Assembly (NCBI GenBank): GCA_947450605.1
Contig: CANFWB010000005.1
Span: 1-64,000, forward strand
DNA: 64,000 nt
From: Burkholderiaceae bacterium
GTDB lineage: Bacteria; Pseudomonadota; Gammaproteobacteria; Burkholderiales; Burkholderiaceae
Reading direction: 5' to 3'
How positions within the stretch are numbered: position 1 is the stretch's first letter; the number at the start of each line of letters is the position of its first letter. The notes beneath the pieces were generated by a model, which was given only the letters and a program-made list of their open reading frames with translations, had not been told where the DNA came from and made no database searches. Shown here piece by piece: positions 1-9,353 of this stretch. Made by a program: the position numbers and the translations under genes.

Positions 1-91
1 CATGGCATAATTTCGCCTTTACTGCTTTTAAAACCTGGGAAAGTATTTAGGTTGTTTTAACCAAAACGGCTACCCGCTCATAGGACTCAAA

Positions 92-439
92 ATGAAACCT
101 GGCATTCACCCCGAATATCGTGAAATCGTCTTTGTTGACGTTTCAAACAATTTCAGCTTCAAGACTCGCTCCACAATGTCTACTAAAGAGACTATCAAGT
201 GGGAAGACGGCAATGAATATCCATTGGCCAAGATCGAGACTTCTTCTGAATCACACCCTTTCTACACCGGCACCCAAAAAATCATGGATACCGCTGGTCG
301 TGTTGAGAAATTCCGTCAGAAATTCGGTACCAAAGCCGTTGCTAAAGCTACCGGTGATGGCGCTGCTAAAACCGCCGAGAAAAAAGCTGCGGCTGCAGAA
401 GCTAAAGCTGCTGAAAAGCCAGCTAAAAAGAAGGCTTAA
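92..439 (+). CDS. rpmE2: 50S ribosomal protein L31 type B with Ala/Lys-rich C-terminal extension
   Basis: [29 protein letters not shown]... is the type B L31 signature; no zinc-binding cysteines; tail [25 protein letters not shown]. Confidence 0.93.
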   Translation: MKPGIHPEYREIVFVDVSNNFSFKTRSTMSTKETIKWEDGNEYPLAKIETSSESHPFYTGTQKIMDTAGRVEKFRQKFGTKAVAKATGDGAAKTAEKKAAAAEAKAAEKPAKKKA

Positions 440-572
440 TAATAGGCTTACTCAGTACAGGGGTTGGGCATTAAGCCTTCCTCTGCGAGATAATCAAGGC
501 AGCGTTTGCTGCCTTTTTTATTGCCCGCTTTAGTTGCACTAATTTGTATTGCCAAAATGAGCTAGCTAACAC

Positions 573-2300
573 ATGGTTAAACTCACCGCCGCCGCCACTA
601 CCTCGATTCCCCGCATCATTATTTTTGCGCTGACCATCGTCTATGGTCTCGCAGGCCTCTTTGCGCGTGACCCATGGAAGAACGAGGATGCCATTGGCTT
701 TGGCGGCATGTGGACTCTGCAGCATGGCAAGGCACTCGATTGGATTGTTCCGCACCTTGCTGGGCGCGATGTTTCTTTAGGCTCACCCTTCCCGTATTGG
801 CTCGGCGCTACCCTGATGGATCTGTTTGGCCCATTCATTGGTATGGCCAATGCAGCTCGCTTGTACTCCGCTGTCTGTTTCTTTTCTGCAGCCCTAGCAA
901 TTTGGTACGCCACTTACCTTTTAGGTCGTCGCCAAGAGGTGCAGCCGATGGCACTTGCTGTTGGCGGTCAACCGGGCCGAAAAAACTATGGCATGACCCT
1001 GGCTGATGGCGCCTTACTCATCTTCTTAGCTTGTGTAGGCCTTGCCCAACGTGCGCACGAGACCACACCCATGATGGCGCAACTCATGGGTATCAGCATT
1101 GTCTTGTACGGCACAGTGCGGGGTCTGGATAAGCCCTGGCAAGGCGGTCTATGGACTGGCCTCGGAATTACTGTTGTTGCGCTCTCTAGCAATATCACGC
1201 TCAGCTTATTGATTGTGAGCTCCACCATCATTGCAGTCATTGCGAGTAACGCAAAGCTACGCTTTCGTTGGACGTTAACCAGTACTGTTTTAGGCTTAAT
1301 TGGTTTTGCAATTTGGCCTGCGCTTTGGTATCTCGGCAACCTCACCCCTGAATGGCGTCACATCGCCGAAGAAGGCTGGCGCAATATGCCAGAAATGCGC
1401 GCCACCCCATCGATTGAGTCGCTTGGATTTTTGAGTGTCAACTTCTGGGCCTATGCCTGGCCAGTTTGGCCGTTGGCCATCATCTCTCTCGCCCATTGGG
1501 GCCGAGCAAAAGAAGCGGGTCAATGGCGCGCACCTCACCTTTGCATTCCGCTGAGTGTGTTTATTGCTTGTTTGATTTATGTTTTATTCAGACTAGAAGC
1601 CAATGAGCATGACCTGATCATTTTGATTCCTAGCCTGTCGATCATTGCTGCATTTAGCTTGCCGATTTTAAAACGCAGCCTCATTAGTTTTATCGATTGG
1701 CTCGCAATGTTTAGCTTCACGATGATTGCCCTGGCTATTTGGATTATTTGGCTAGCCAAAGTGACAGGCTATCCAGAGTCCACTGCTGCCAATTTGGCGC
1801 GACTCTTGCCAGGCTTTCAGGCGCAGTTTGATTACATTGGCTTTCTGGTTGCCATTCTGATTACTGGCGTCTGGTTGGCGATTGTGCGCTGGAGAACTTC
1901 GCGCGCTCCAAAAGAAATCTGGCGTTGTCTGATTATCTCTGCGGCTGGCACTACGCTGATGTGGGTATTGCTAATGACACTCTGGTTGCCAACAATTAAT
2001 TACGCCAAGACCTATCGCTATGTGTCTGATCGCTTGGAAACGATTATTGCCAATACTCCAGGGTGTATTGATACGAGTAATTTAGGCCCCGCTCAATTAG
2101 CGTCGTTTAGTTACTTTACTAAGCTTCCACTACGAGATGATCCCAGCTGCAATCTCATGTTGACTCACAGCTCTCTTGAGGCGAAGGCATACGCTAGCCT
2201 CAATAAAAAGAAAATTGAATTACTTTGGGAGGATCGTCGCGCAGCTGACCGCGATGAGCGTTTACGCCTCTACCAAATTACGCCTGCTGGTAAAGAATAA
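573..2300 (+). CDS. ArnT/PMT-like glycosyltransferase family 39-type membrane protein
   Basis: 575 aa, many TM segments; N-terminal LFARDPWKNEDAIGFGGMW resembles the D/E motif of the first loop of GT39/GT83-type proteins. Confidence 0.65.
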   Translation: MVKLTAAATTSIPRIIIFALTIVYGLAGLFARDPWKNEDAIGFGGMWTLQHGKALDWIVPHLAGRDVSLGSPFPYWLGATLMDLFGPFIGMANAARLYSAVCFFSAALAIWYATYLLGRRQEVQPMALAVGGQPGRKNYGMTLADGALLIFLACVGLAQRAHETTPMMAQLMGISIVLYGTVRGLDKPWQGGLWTGLGITVVALSSNITLSLLIVSSTIIAVIASNAKLRFRWTLTSTVLGLIGFAIWPALWYLGNLTPEWRHIAEEGWRNMPEMRATPSIESLGFLSVNFWAYAWPVWPLAIISLAHWGRAKEAGQWRAPHLCIPLSVFIACLIYVLFRLEANEHDLIILIPSLSIIAAFSLPILKRSLISFIDWLAMFSFTMIALAIWIIWLAKVTGYPESTAANLARLLPGFQAQFDYIGFLVAILITGVWLAIVRWRTSRAPKEIWRCLIISAAGTTLMWVLLMTLWLPTINYAKTYRYVSDRLETIIANTPGCIDTSNLGPAQLASFSYFTKLPLRDDPSCNLMLTHSSLEAKAYASLNKKKIELLWEDRRAADRDERLRLYQITPAGKE

Positions 2301-2303
2301 ATC

Positions 2304-3695
2304 GTGCTGCACTTTAAGTTATCGCGTTTGCGCGAGGATGTCCCTTCGCTCTTAAAACTAGCTGGCCCAATCCTAATTGGGCAGCTGGCAGTCATTGCTT
2401 TCGGCGTTTTAGATACCGCCATGACAGCGCGCTACTCCGCCGATGACCTTGCTGCATTAGCAATGGCTTCAGCTATTTTTATTAGCATCTATGTTGGCCT
2501 CACCGGCGTAATCTCTGCGCTTGCACCGATAGCTGGGCAACTCTTTGGCGCTAAACGCTTTAGCGAAATAGGCGAAGAGGTGCGGCAGGCAACATGGCTT
2601 GCAGTCGGCCTTACCCTGTTAGGCGGCGCAATCTTACTCAATGCTGACTACTTGCTTCAAATCTCTCAAGTTACTCCCGATATCGAAGGTAAAGCTAAGC
2701 TCTATCTCAATATTCTGGCAATTGGATTACCTGCCAGCATGGGGATGCGCGTTTTAATGGCCTTGCACAATGCAGTCTCTAGACCAGCAGTCATTACCGT
2801 AGTGCAACTGATTGGCCTGGGCTTAAAGCTACCGCTCAATCTCTTATTTATTTATGGCGGCTTCGGTATCGAGGGTATGGGCGGACCGGGTTGCGCAGTC
2901 GCAACCATCATCATCAATTGGTTCTGGCTCATTATTACACTGGGCTTTGTCCTCTTTGATGGCTTCTACAAACCCTTCAAGATCTTTGCGCGCTTTAGTT
3001 GGCCGGATTGGCATCGTATTTGGACCCTCTTGAAATTAGGTGCGCCAATTGGCTTTAGCTACTTGATTGAAGTAACCTCCTTTACCTTCATGTCGCTGTT
3101 CATTGCACGTCTAGGAACAACCGCTTTAGCTGGACATCAAATTGTGGCCAATATGGGCACTGTTATTTATATGGTGCCCCTATCCCTTTCCATTGCAACG
3201 ATGACCTTGGTTTCCCAATCGATTGGCGCCAATAAACAAGAGCGCGCCGAAGAAATCGGTTGGTCATCAGTATTCTTCACAACGACTTTGTGTGTAACGA
3301 TTGGCATAGCGGTGTGGATCTTCAGGGCAAGCCTACTGGATCTCTACAACCCGCCTGAAGAAGTAAAGGTATTTTCCATTCCACTCTTTTTGTTTATTGC
3401 CTTCTACCAAGTCTTTGATGCGCTACAGATTACCGCTGCATTTATTCTGCGGGCCTATCGCATTGCTTTCTGGCCGATGCTGATTTATGCAGGCTCACTG
3501 TGGGGCGTTGGATTGGGTGGAGGCTACTTAATGGGATTTAATGTGTTTGGTAACACCCCAGAATTTTTGCAAGGTGCTAGCGGCTTTTGGGCCGGCAATA
3601 GCATGAGCTTAGGCCTAGCCGCACTCTTACTGCTCTACCTCTTTAGAAAAACGGCGGCACGCTTCGAGAAAACGCATCCGCCGGTTGAGGTTTAG
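2304..3695 (+). CDS. MATE family efflux transporter (NorM-like)
   Basis: LLKLAGPILIGQLAVIAFGVLDTAMTARYSADDLAALAMASAI is a typical MATE N-terminus; 12 TM-like; GTG start 4 nt after previous stop. Confidence 0.9.
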   Translation: MLHFKLSRLREDVPSLLKLAGPILIGQLAVIAFGVLDTAMTARYSADDLAALAMASAIFISIYVGLTGVISALAPIAGQLFGAKRFSEIGEEVRQATWLAVGLTLLGGAILLNADYLLQISQVTPDIEGKAKLYLNILAIGLPASMGMRVLMALHNAVSRPAVITVVQLIGLGLKLPLNLLFIYGGFGIEGMGGPGCAVATIIINWFWLIITLGFVLFDGFYKPFKIFARFSWPDWHRIWTLLKLGAPIGFSYLIEVTSFTFMSLFIARLGTTALAGHQIVANMGTVIYMVPLSLSIATMTLVSQSIGANKQERAEEIGWSSVFFTTTLCVTIGIAVWIFRASLLDLYNPPEEVKVFSIPLFLFIAFYQVFDALQITAAFILRAYRIAFWPMLIYAGSLWGVGLGGGYLMGFNVFGNTPEFLQGASGFWAGNSMSLGLAALLLLYLFRKTAARFEKTHPPVEV

Positions 3696-3712
3696 CTATC
3701 TAACGATCGCAC

Positions 3713-4192
3713 TTACTGGATAGGCCTAAAGCCACTATTCGGCGGAGCGTAATTTGGATTGCCGCCCTGCGCTGGATAACTTGGGACCTGATTGCCTTTG
3801 GAATACATGCATTGTTGATAGGCAATGTTGTATTGAACTTGTCCCTGATTTTGCTTACCAGAAGAATTCATCGCGCCCATGGCGGCTCCACCCAATAAAC
3901 CGATACCAGCACCAGTTCCAATATTCTGACTGCTGCCACCCTGAATCACTGCGCCTGCTGCAGCGCCTAAAGCAGCACCAATGACTGCACTAGTAGCGCC
4001 CTCTTTTAATGCGGCATTACTAGTATCTTTAATCGCATTTGCAGCAAACTCACGGCATTGTTGATCTTCTTGCTGAAACACCTCAAACGGTTTTCCTTCG
4101 CGCGGCATGATGGCGATGGTTGGGCCGGTGGGTGCAGACACGCAAGCAGCCAAAGAGCTCAGAGCGATAAGACTAAGTAAGGTGCGTTTCAT
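3713..4192 (-). CDS. Glycine-zipper lipoprotein/outer-membrane-type small protein
   Basis: MKRTLLSLIALSSLAAC lipobox; GAALGAAAGAVIQGG...GTGAGIGLLGGAAMGAM glycine zipper. The ORF track start at 4609 adds non-coding sequence. Confidence 0.75.
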   Translation of the reverse strand: MKRTLLSLIALSSLAACVSAPTGPTIAIMPREGKPFEVFQQEDQQCREFAANAIKDTSNAALKEGATSAVIGAALGAAAGAVIQGGSSQNIGTGAGIGLLGGAAMGAMNSSGKQNQGQVQYNIAYQQCMYSKGNQVPSYPAQGGNPNYAPPNSGFRPIQ

Positions 4193-4227
4193 GTTGAATC
4201 CTTCAATCTGGTGATCTTTTATTCTCA

Positions 4228-4725
4228 TTAATTCTGAGTACGTCGAGGTGCGGTATTGCTGGATGTACTTGAGGGTGGCATTGCCGGCTGAGTCTGCCAA
4301 GCTGATGCGCAACTTTGAACGTACGGGAAATACTGGCCACTCGCTTCGCAGTAATACCAAACTGCGGGCTGCGGTTGCGATGCCAACACCATGGGTTGTG
4401 GTGGCGCTGCATAGGTAACTATTGGTGGAGCCGCATACACCACTGGTGGTGAATAGTAAGCACCCGCGTAAGGGTAACCATAGCCAGGGCCATAGTAACC
4501 ACCCCTCCAAGCTGGGCCCCAACCGCCACCCCATCCCGGGCCGTAAGCTGCAGGACGCCAAGCCCCACCGTGGCCGCCGCCATAGCCACCGCCAACAGAA
4601 ACAGCCCAACCGACATTACCTGCTTGTGCCGTTAAAGGTGCAAGCGTACATATACCAGCCATCGCTAGAATTGTCAGAATGGTTTTACCTGCAACTGATT
4701 TGAAGTGCTTTTGACTTGTTTTCAT
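4228..4725 (-). CDS. Secreted Gly/Tyr/Pro-rich hypothetical protein
   Basis: Starts MKTSQKHFKSVAGKTILTILAMAGICTLAPLTAQAG (signal peptide), then GGGYGGGHGG / YYGPGYGYPYAGAYYSPP, C-terminal WYYCEASGQYFPYVQSCASAWQ. Confidence 0.65.
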   Translation of the reverse strand: MKTSQKHFKSVAGKTILTILAMAGICTLAPLTAQAGNVGWAVSVGGGYGGGHGGAWRPAAYGPGWGGGWGPAWRGGYYGPGYGYPYAGAYYSPPVVYAAPPIVTYAAPPQPMVLASQPQPAVWYYCEASGQYFPYVQSCASAWQTQPAMPPSSTSSNTAPRRTQN

Positions 4726-4848
4726 AGTGGACCCCATTAATTGGTCGCCTCCTACTACCTTTAACGCTTCACCCAAATCCAGGCTGACAGGAATTGGCTT
4801 TTATTGGCTTATTTATTAAATTAATTAATACTTCGCTGTAGAGGCTAA

Positions 4849-5856
4849 CTACTCTAATTTTGCGCCTGATCTATAAATTACTCTACCCCATTTATTGCTC
4901 TCGGATTGGATCAGCCTGGAGAGCTCCTGAGGGCTTCCTGGCGCTGGATCTAATCCACTTGCCAGCAGCTTGCTTTTGACTTCAGCTTGATTGAGGGTTT
5001 GGCGTGTCAAGGTATTTAGGCGTTTTTGCAGGGCTGGTGACAGATTTGCCGGCGCCATGAGTGAAAACCACGATGTGGCCTCAAACCCAGGAAAGCCCTG
5101 CTCTGCCATTGTCGGAATCTCCGGAGCTGCTGGAGAGCGTTTTAAGGTGGTTACCGCTAACGCCTGAACCTCTCCCGCCTTAATGAGTGGCAAGGACGAA
5201 GAAAGATTGTCAAAAAGCATGGAAATGCGGCCGCTAATTAGATCGGGCAAAGACTGCGCCCTGCCCTTATAGGGTATATGTCGAATCTGCACACCAGCCA
5301 TCTCTTTCAATAGTTCTCCCGACATATGCAAGGAAGTACCAACGCCAGATGAACCAAAAGTCAGTTCATTGGGTCTTGCTCTGGCTAAGTCAATGAGCTC
5401 ATGCAAGCTTGTCACACCCAACTTCTTGTTCACAATCAATACATTCGGAGTGCTTGCCAGAAAACTGATGGGGGTGAAGTCATGGATCGGGTGAAAGGGC
5501 ATCTTGTCATAAAGAGCGCCATTAATCGCATGAATACCGACCGTACCGATTAATAAGGTGTAGCCATCTGGATCACTCTTGGCTACTAAGTCGGCGCCAA
5601 TATTGCCACCATAGCCTGGACGGTTTTCAACCAACACCGGCACACCCAGGCTTTGCTGCCAACTTTCAGCCAGTACACGCGCCAAAATATCGGGTGCACC
5701 ACCCGGAGTGAAGGTCACAATAATGCGAATGGCTTGTTTTGGCCAAGCGCTATTTGCTTGAATAGGCTTACTAGTTTGGGCTTGGGCGGCACTATTGAAA
5801 ACAAGGCAAGCCAGTAGCACTGCCAAACCCTTCACCACCTTTGAAGCAATCCTCAT
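4849..5856 (-). CDS. Bug/TTT family tripartite-tricarboxylate-type solute-binding protein
   Basis: Signal peptide; WPKQAIRIIVTFTPGGAPDILARVLAESW...VENRPGYGGNIGADLVAKSDPDGYTLLIG motif. Confidence 0.93.
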   Translation of the reverse strand: MRIASKVVKGLAVLLACLVFNSAAQAQTSKPIQANSAWPKQAIRIIVTFTPGGAPDILARVLAESWQQSLGVPVLVENRPGYGGNIGADLVAKSDPDGYTLLIGTVGIHAINGALYDKMPFHPIHDFTPISFLASTPNVLIVNKKLGVTSLHELIDLARARPNELTFGSSGVGTSLHMSGELLKEMAGVQIRHIPYKGRAQSLPDLISGRISMLFDNLSSSLPLIKAGEVQALAVTTLKRSPAAPEIPTMAEQGFPGFEATSWFSLMAPANLSPALQKRLNTLTRQTLNQAEVKSKLLASGLDPAPGSPQELSRLIQSESNKWGRVIYRSGAKLE

Positions 5857-5874
5857 GAAATCACTAACGCTAAA

Positions 5875-6438
5875 TTAAAAACCAAAACGCGTGCGCAACC
5901 AAATCCATCCTTCGTATTTAACGGGATCATCAGCGCAAGGGCCAATGCCGCACTCCAACAGAGTGGATGCAAGATTAGCAAAAACGATGATGAGGAATAG
6001 AACGACCAACACGTTTGCAAACAGCGAGTGAGAGCGCACATCGCGATTCGGCAGCATCAACAAAATAGCGAGACCCGCTATCAGACCAACATATCCGACA
6101 AATGCCCAGGTATAAAAATGTAGCTCTAGAAAGGTTGCGCCAAACCCTGTATCGCCAGGTAGAACATGTAAGAGTACTTGGCGCAGGGAGACCATCATGC
6201 CGACTAAGCCACCGATCACCCCCCAGCCATAATGCGCAGCATGCGCTCCGCAGCGAATATTGAGCACTAACGCAAAACCAATGATCACAAAACCCATCCG
6301 TTGCATTAAACACAGAGGGCAAGGCAGTTCGCCAAAGTAGAGTTGATCTACAAAGGCGTATGACAACATGCCAATAATCGCTGCTAAGGCGAGCTGATTA
6401 CCGAGACCCGCTAAAGAGGGAAAGGAATGTTTACTCAC
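5875..6438 (-). CDS. dsbB: Disulfide bond formation protein B
   Basis: Four TM; ELPCPLCLMQRMGF CxxC motif; second Cys pair ECGIGPCADDPVKYEG. Confidence 0.92.
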   Translation of the reverse strand: MSKHSFPSLAGLGNQLALAAIIGMLSYAFVDQLYFGELPCPLCLMQRMGFVIIGFALVLNIRCGAHAAHYGWGVIGGLVGMMVSLRQVLLHVLPGDTGFGATFLELHFYTWAFVGYVGLIAGLAILLMLPNRDVRSHSLFANVLVVLFLIIVFANLASTLLECGIGPCADDPVKYEGWIWLRTRFGF

Positions 6439-6444
6439 ATTTCC

Positions 6445-6603
6445 TCACAGACTAATATTGAGATGGCTGGTAGCGTGAACGCGAAACCAGAACATCAAGA
6501 TACCGACGGTAATAGCAAGAACCACTAAACCCGCCAGTCGTTTCTCAAACCAAACGAGGACAAGGCCGATAAAGGCTGTCAGAAAAGGTAGAAACATATA
6601 CAT
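6445..6603 (-). CDS. DUF5993-like small membrane protein (52 aa)
   Basis: Read by hand: MYMFLPFLTAFIGLVLVWFEKRLAGLVVLAITVGILMFWFRVHATSHLNISL*; two TM; immediately upstream of dsbB on the same strand; absent from ORF track (below length cutoff). Confidence 0.75.
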   Translation of the reverse strand: MYMFLPFLTAFIGLVLVWFEKRLAGLVVLAITVGILMFWFRVHATSHLNISL

Positions 6604-6696
6604 AGAAGAATTCTATCGCAGGTCCATCCCGACCCCAAAAACAACCGTTTAGAAGGGTCTTTTGCACAGAACGACGGGGTGTGCACCCCCAGCGCT

Positions 6697-7746
6697 TTAG
6701 GGTTTAGCGTTTAAGAAATCCACCACTACCTGAATAAAGATGTCTGGTGCCTCAATATGAGGGATATGACCGACATTATCCAAGGGAACTAATTTAGCAT
6801 TCGGAATTGACTGCGCTGCTTTGCGACCTAGCTCCGGAAAATTACCTAAAGACTTGACAGCTTCAGGCGGCGCAAAGCGACGACCAAAGACCGTTCTATC
6901 CTTCTGACCAATCACTAACAGCACCGGCATCCTCAATTGTGGCAAATCACCCACTACCGGCTTTTCAGCAATCATCTGATAAGTTAAAACGGAAGTCTGT
7001 GCATAGGCAGGATAGTCCGGACCCTTTTGAACGCGGACATAGACTTCAACGAACTGCTCAAAGCTAGGTTGCCATACCGGGAAATAGGATTGCAAAAAAC
7101 GACGGTAACTAGTTTCTGTTTGCGCCATCTCCAATTTCAGGAGATTGTCATTGGTTTGAGGGGGGATATCCTTGCTGTAATCCTCAAGACCAAGAGGGTT
7201 CTCAAGCACCAACTTTTGCGCTAACTGTGGATAAAGTCGTGCAAAACGAATGCCCACCATGCCACCCATCGAGTTCGCAATTACCGAAGCTTTGCTAATA
7301 CCAAGCGATTTAAGTAATGCTTGCGTATTGCGAGCAAGATCATCAAAGTGGTATGCGACATCAGGCTTAGAGGATTTTCCAAATCCGATTTGGTCGGGAG
7401 CAATCACTCGATAACCCGCAGCAGTTAAAGCTGGGATCGTAGGCGCCCAATAGTCGCTTGAGAAATTTTTCCCATGAAACAGAACCACTACACCCCTCTG
7501 CTTACCGACCGCCGGCACATCCATATACACCATTGTCGCCGGTTGACCTTGCAGGCTAGTCTTAAATTCCTTAATCGGATAAGGGTAAGGCCAAGCACTT
7601 AAGCGTAGGTCCAATGGACTTGCATTGGCATAAAGACTTGGTGGTGGAGCTTCAGTCCTGGCCTGATCAACTGAAGTGCAGGCAGTCAATACAGCACCGC
7701 CAATACACATCACTGTAAAAGCTGCCACCAGTGTTTTAAAGTTCAT
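6697..7746 (-). CDS. Alpha/beta hydrolase, predicted lipoprotein
   Basis: VVLFHGKNFSSDYW...ANSMGGMVGIRFARLYP nucleophile elbow (SMGG); GHIPHIEAP; MNFKTLVAAFTVMCIGGAVLTAC lipobox. Track start 7812 is likely too far upstream. Confidence 0.87.
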   Translation of the reverse strand: MNFKTLVAAFTVMCIGGAVLTACTSVDQARTEAPPPSLYANASPLDLRLSAWPYPYPIKEFKTSLQGQPATMVYMDVPAVGKQRGVVVLFHGKNFSSDYWAPTIPALTAAGYRVIAPDQIGFGKSSKPDVAYHFDDLARNTQALLKSLGISKASVIANSMGGMVGIRFARLYPQLAQKLVLENPLGLEDYSKDIPPQTNDNLLKLEMAQTETSYRRFLQSYFPVWQPSFEQFVEVYVRVQKGPDYPAYAQTSVLTYQMIAEKPVVGDLPQLRMPVLLVIGQKDRTVFGRRFAPPEAVKSLGNFPELGRKAAQSIPNAKLVPLDNVGHIPHIEAPDIFIQVVVDFLNAKP

Positions 7747-7808
7747 CCCCACACCCTTATCTCTTTGCGCTACTTTTTTATTTTTTACAGCTGACTGACT
7801 TACCTCAC

Positions 7809-8501
7809 TCAAACAATCTTCATTTTGAGTGGTGTCAGACCTTCTACCGTTCCCTCCAGTACATCACCTTTTTTTACAGGGCCAACGCCTGCCGGTGTGC
7901 CTGACATAATCAAATCACCTGGCTCAAGCGTAAACAGGGTTGAGAGATAGGCGATGGTGTCTGGAATATTCCAGATCAACTGATTTAAATCGCCCTCTTG
8001 GCGCACTTCACCATTTACCAATAAGGCAACCTTACCTTTATTAGGGTGACCGCACTGAGCGGCTGGAGTAATGGCAGCGCAAGGAGCGGATTGATCAAAT
8101 GCTTTTCCAGTATCCCAAGGACGGCCCATCTTCTTCGCCTCACCTTGTAGATCGCGACGCGTCATATCTAGACCGACACCATAACCATAAACGTGTTCGA
8201 GTGCCTGATCCGCTGAAATATTTGCACCACCCTTACCAATTGCCACCACCATTTCAATCTCATGATGCACGTCGTTAGAAAGATTGGGGTATGCCATATC
8301 CTTGCCATCAGCCACAATTGAGTTGGCTGGTTTCATAAAGAAAAATGGTGGCTCACGGTCGGGATCATGGCCCATTTCACGAGCGTGGTCAGCATAATTT
8401 CGGCCAACGCAATAAATGCGATTCACAGCAAAGCGACGGGTGTCGCCAACCACGGGCAGTGAAGGAACGATAGGTGGATCGATAACGTATGCGGTGCTCA
8501 T
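7809..8501 (-). CDS. Fumarylacetoacetate hydrolase family protein
   Basis: [57 protein letters not shown]. Confidence 0.93.
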   Translation of the reverse strand: MSTAYVIDPPIVPSLPVVGDTRRFAVNRIYCVGRNYADHAREMGHDPDREPPFFFMKPANSIVADGKDMAYPNLSNDVHHEIEMVVAIGKGGANISADQALEHVYGYGVGLDMTRRDLQGEAKKMGRPWDTGKAFDQSAPCAAITPAAQCGHPNKGKVALLVNGEVRQEGDLNQLIWNIPDTIAYLSTLFTLEPGDLIMSGTPAGVGPVKKGDVLEGTVEGLTPLKMKIV

Positions 8502-8563
8502 GAATAACCTTTCGGATTGGAGTCTAGTTTTTAATAAAAATAATTTGTGAATTAATTATGACA

Positions 8564-8857
8564 TCACTTAGATGCCCGTTTGTCAGAAGCGCCAGCAGAT
8601 TGCAGCTTGAGCACAAGAATGCTCAGGGCCAAGGCAAAGGTCAAGGCATTCGCTAAAATCAAGGGCCACTTTTCAATAATGAGCCCATAAATAAGCCACA
8701 TACCCACGCCTGCCGTAAACAGGCTATACATCCCCACTGAAATCCCTGAGAGGTCACGGGTGCGCCACGATTGAATCGCCTGCGGCAGAAAAGCAATCGT
8801 CGTCAGAAATGCGGCGCAGTATCCAATGATTTCAATGTGATGTGACTGCAGATTCAT
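8564..8857 (-). CDS. SemiSWEET-type PQ-loop sugar transporter
   Basis: 97 aa, three TM, IGYCAAFLTTIAFLPQAIQSWRTRDLSGISVGMY. Confidence 0.85.
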   Translation of the reverse strand: MNLQSHHIEIIGYCAAFLTTIAFLPQAIQSWRTRDLSGISVGMYSLFTAGVGMWLIYGLIIEKWPLILANALTFALALSILVLKLQSAGASDKRASK

Positions 8858-8885
8858 TGATATGTTTATGCGCTTACTTTTAAAA

Positions 8886-9278
8886 TTATTGTTTTTGATT
8901 TAAGCCTGCTTTACGCGATTCAATTTCCTTATTGATGGCCACGAGTGTTTTTGCATCTGGTGACTTCCAGTTGCCACCGGCCTTATTAACCATATAAGCC
9001 ACTGCATCTGAGAAACCCTCAACAGTCAGATTTGGATTGCCGCCTTTTGGGGGCATTGCTCGAACACCAACGTAAGCATGGGCAGTTAAAGTAACCTGCC
9101 CTTCAGCAATTAAGGGCGCCCACTTTGCTTTATCACCAAACTTAGGCGCATTCAAAACCCCAGCACCATGACAGGCTGCACAGACTTGTTTATAGGTATT
9201 CTCGCCAGGCTCAGCAAACGCGGCAAAACTGACGGTATAAACAAAAGTGAAAAATAAAGAGCGGAGGGATAAATTCAT
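8886..9278 (-). CDS. Class I c-type cytochrome (c5 family)
   Basis: Signal peptide; VCAACHGAGVLNAPKFGD heme motif; VRAMPPKGGNPNLT axial Met. Confidence 0.9.
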   Translation of the reverse strand: MNLSLRSLFFTFVYTVSFAAFAEPGENTYKQVCAACHGAGVLNAPKFGDKAKWAPLIAEGQVTLTAHAYVGVRAMPPKGGNPNLTVEGFSDAVAYMVNKAGGNWKSPDAKTLVAINKEIESRKAGLNQKQ

Positions 9279-9300
9279 ATGAATACCGATTAGAAGTGAG

Positions 9301-9316
9301 TTGTCATTAATGACAA
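9301..9316. promoter_or_regulatory. Perfect 16-bp palindrome upstream of cytochrome c gene
   Basis: TTGTCATTAATGACAA is identical to its reverse complement; 22 nt upstream of the start at 9278. Confidence 0.5.
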
Positions 9317-9353
9317 TTTATCTCAATTTTCAAATGGGCGCTCTAAACCTGTC

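Noticed and set aside
3713-4609. 298-aa ORF as given in the track
   Set aside because: The N-terminal 139 residues overlap the Gly-rich gene in another frame. The real protein starts at MKRTLL (4192) with its own lipobox
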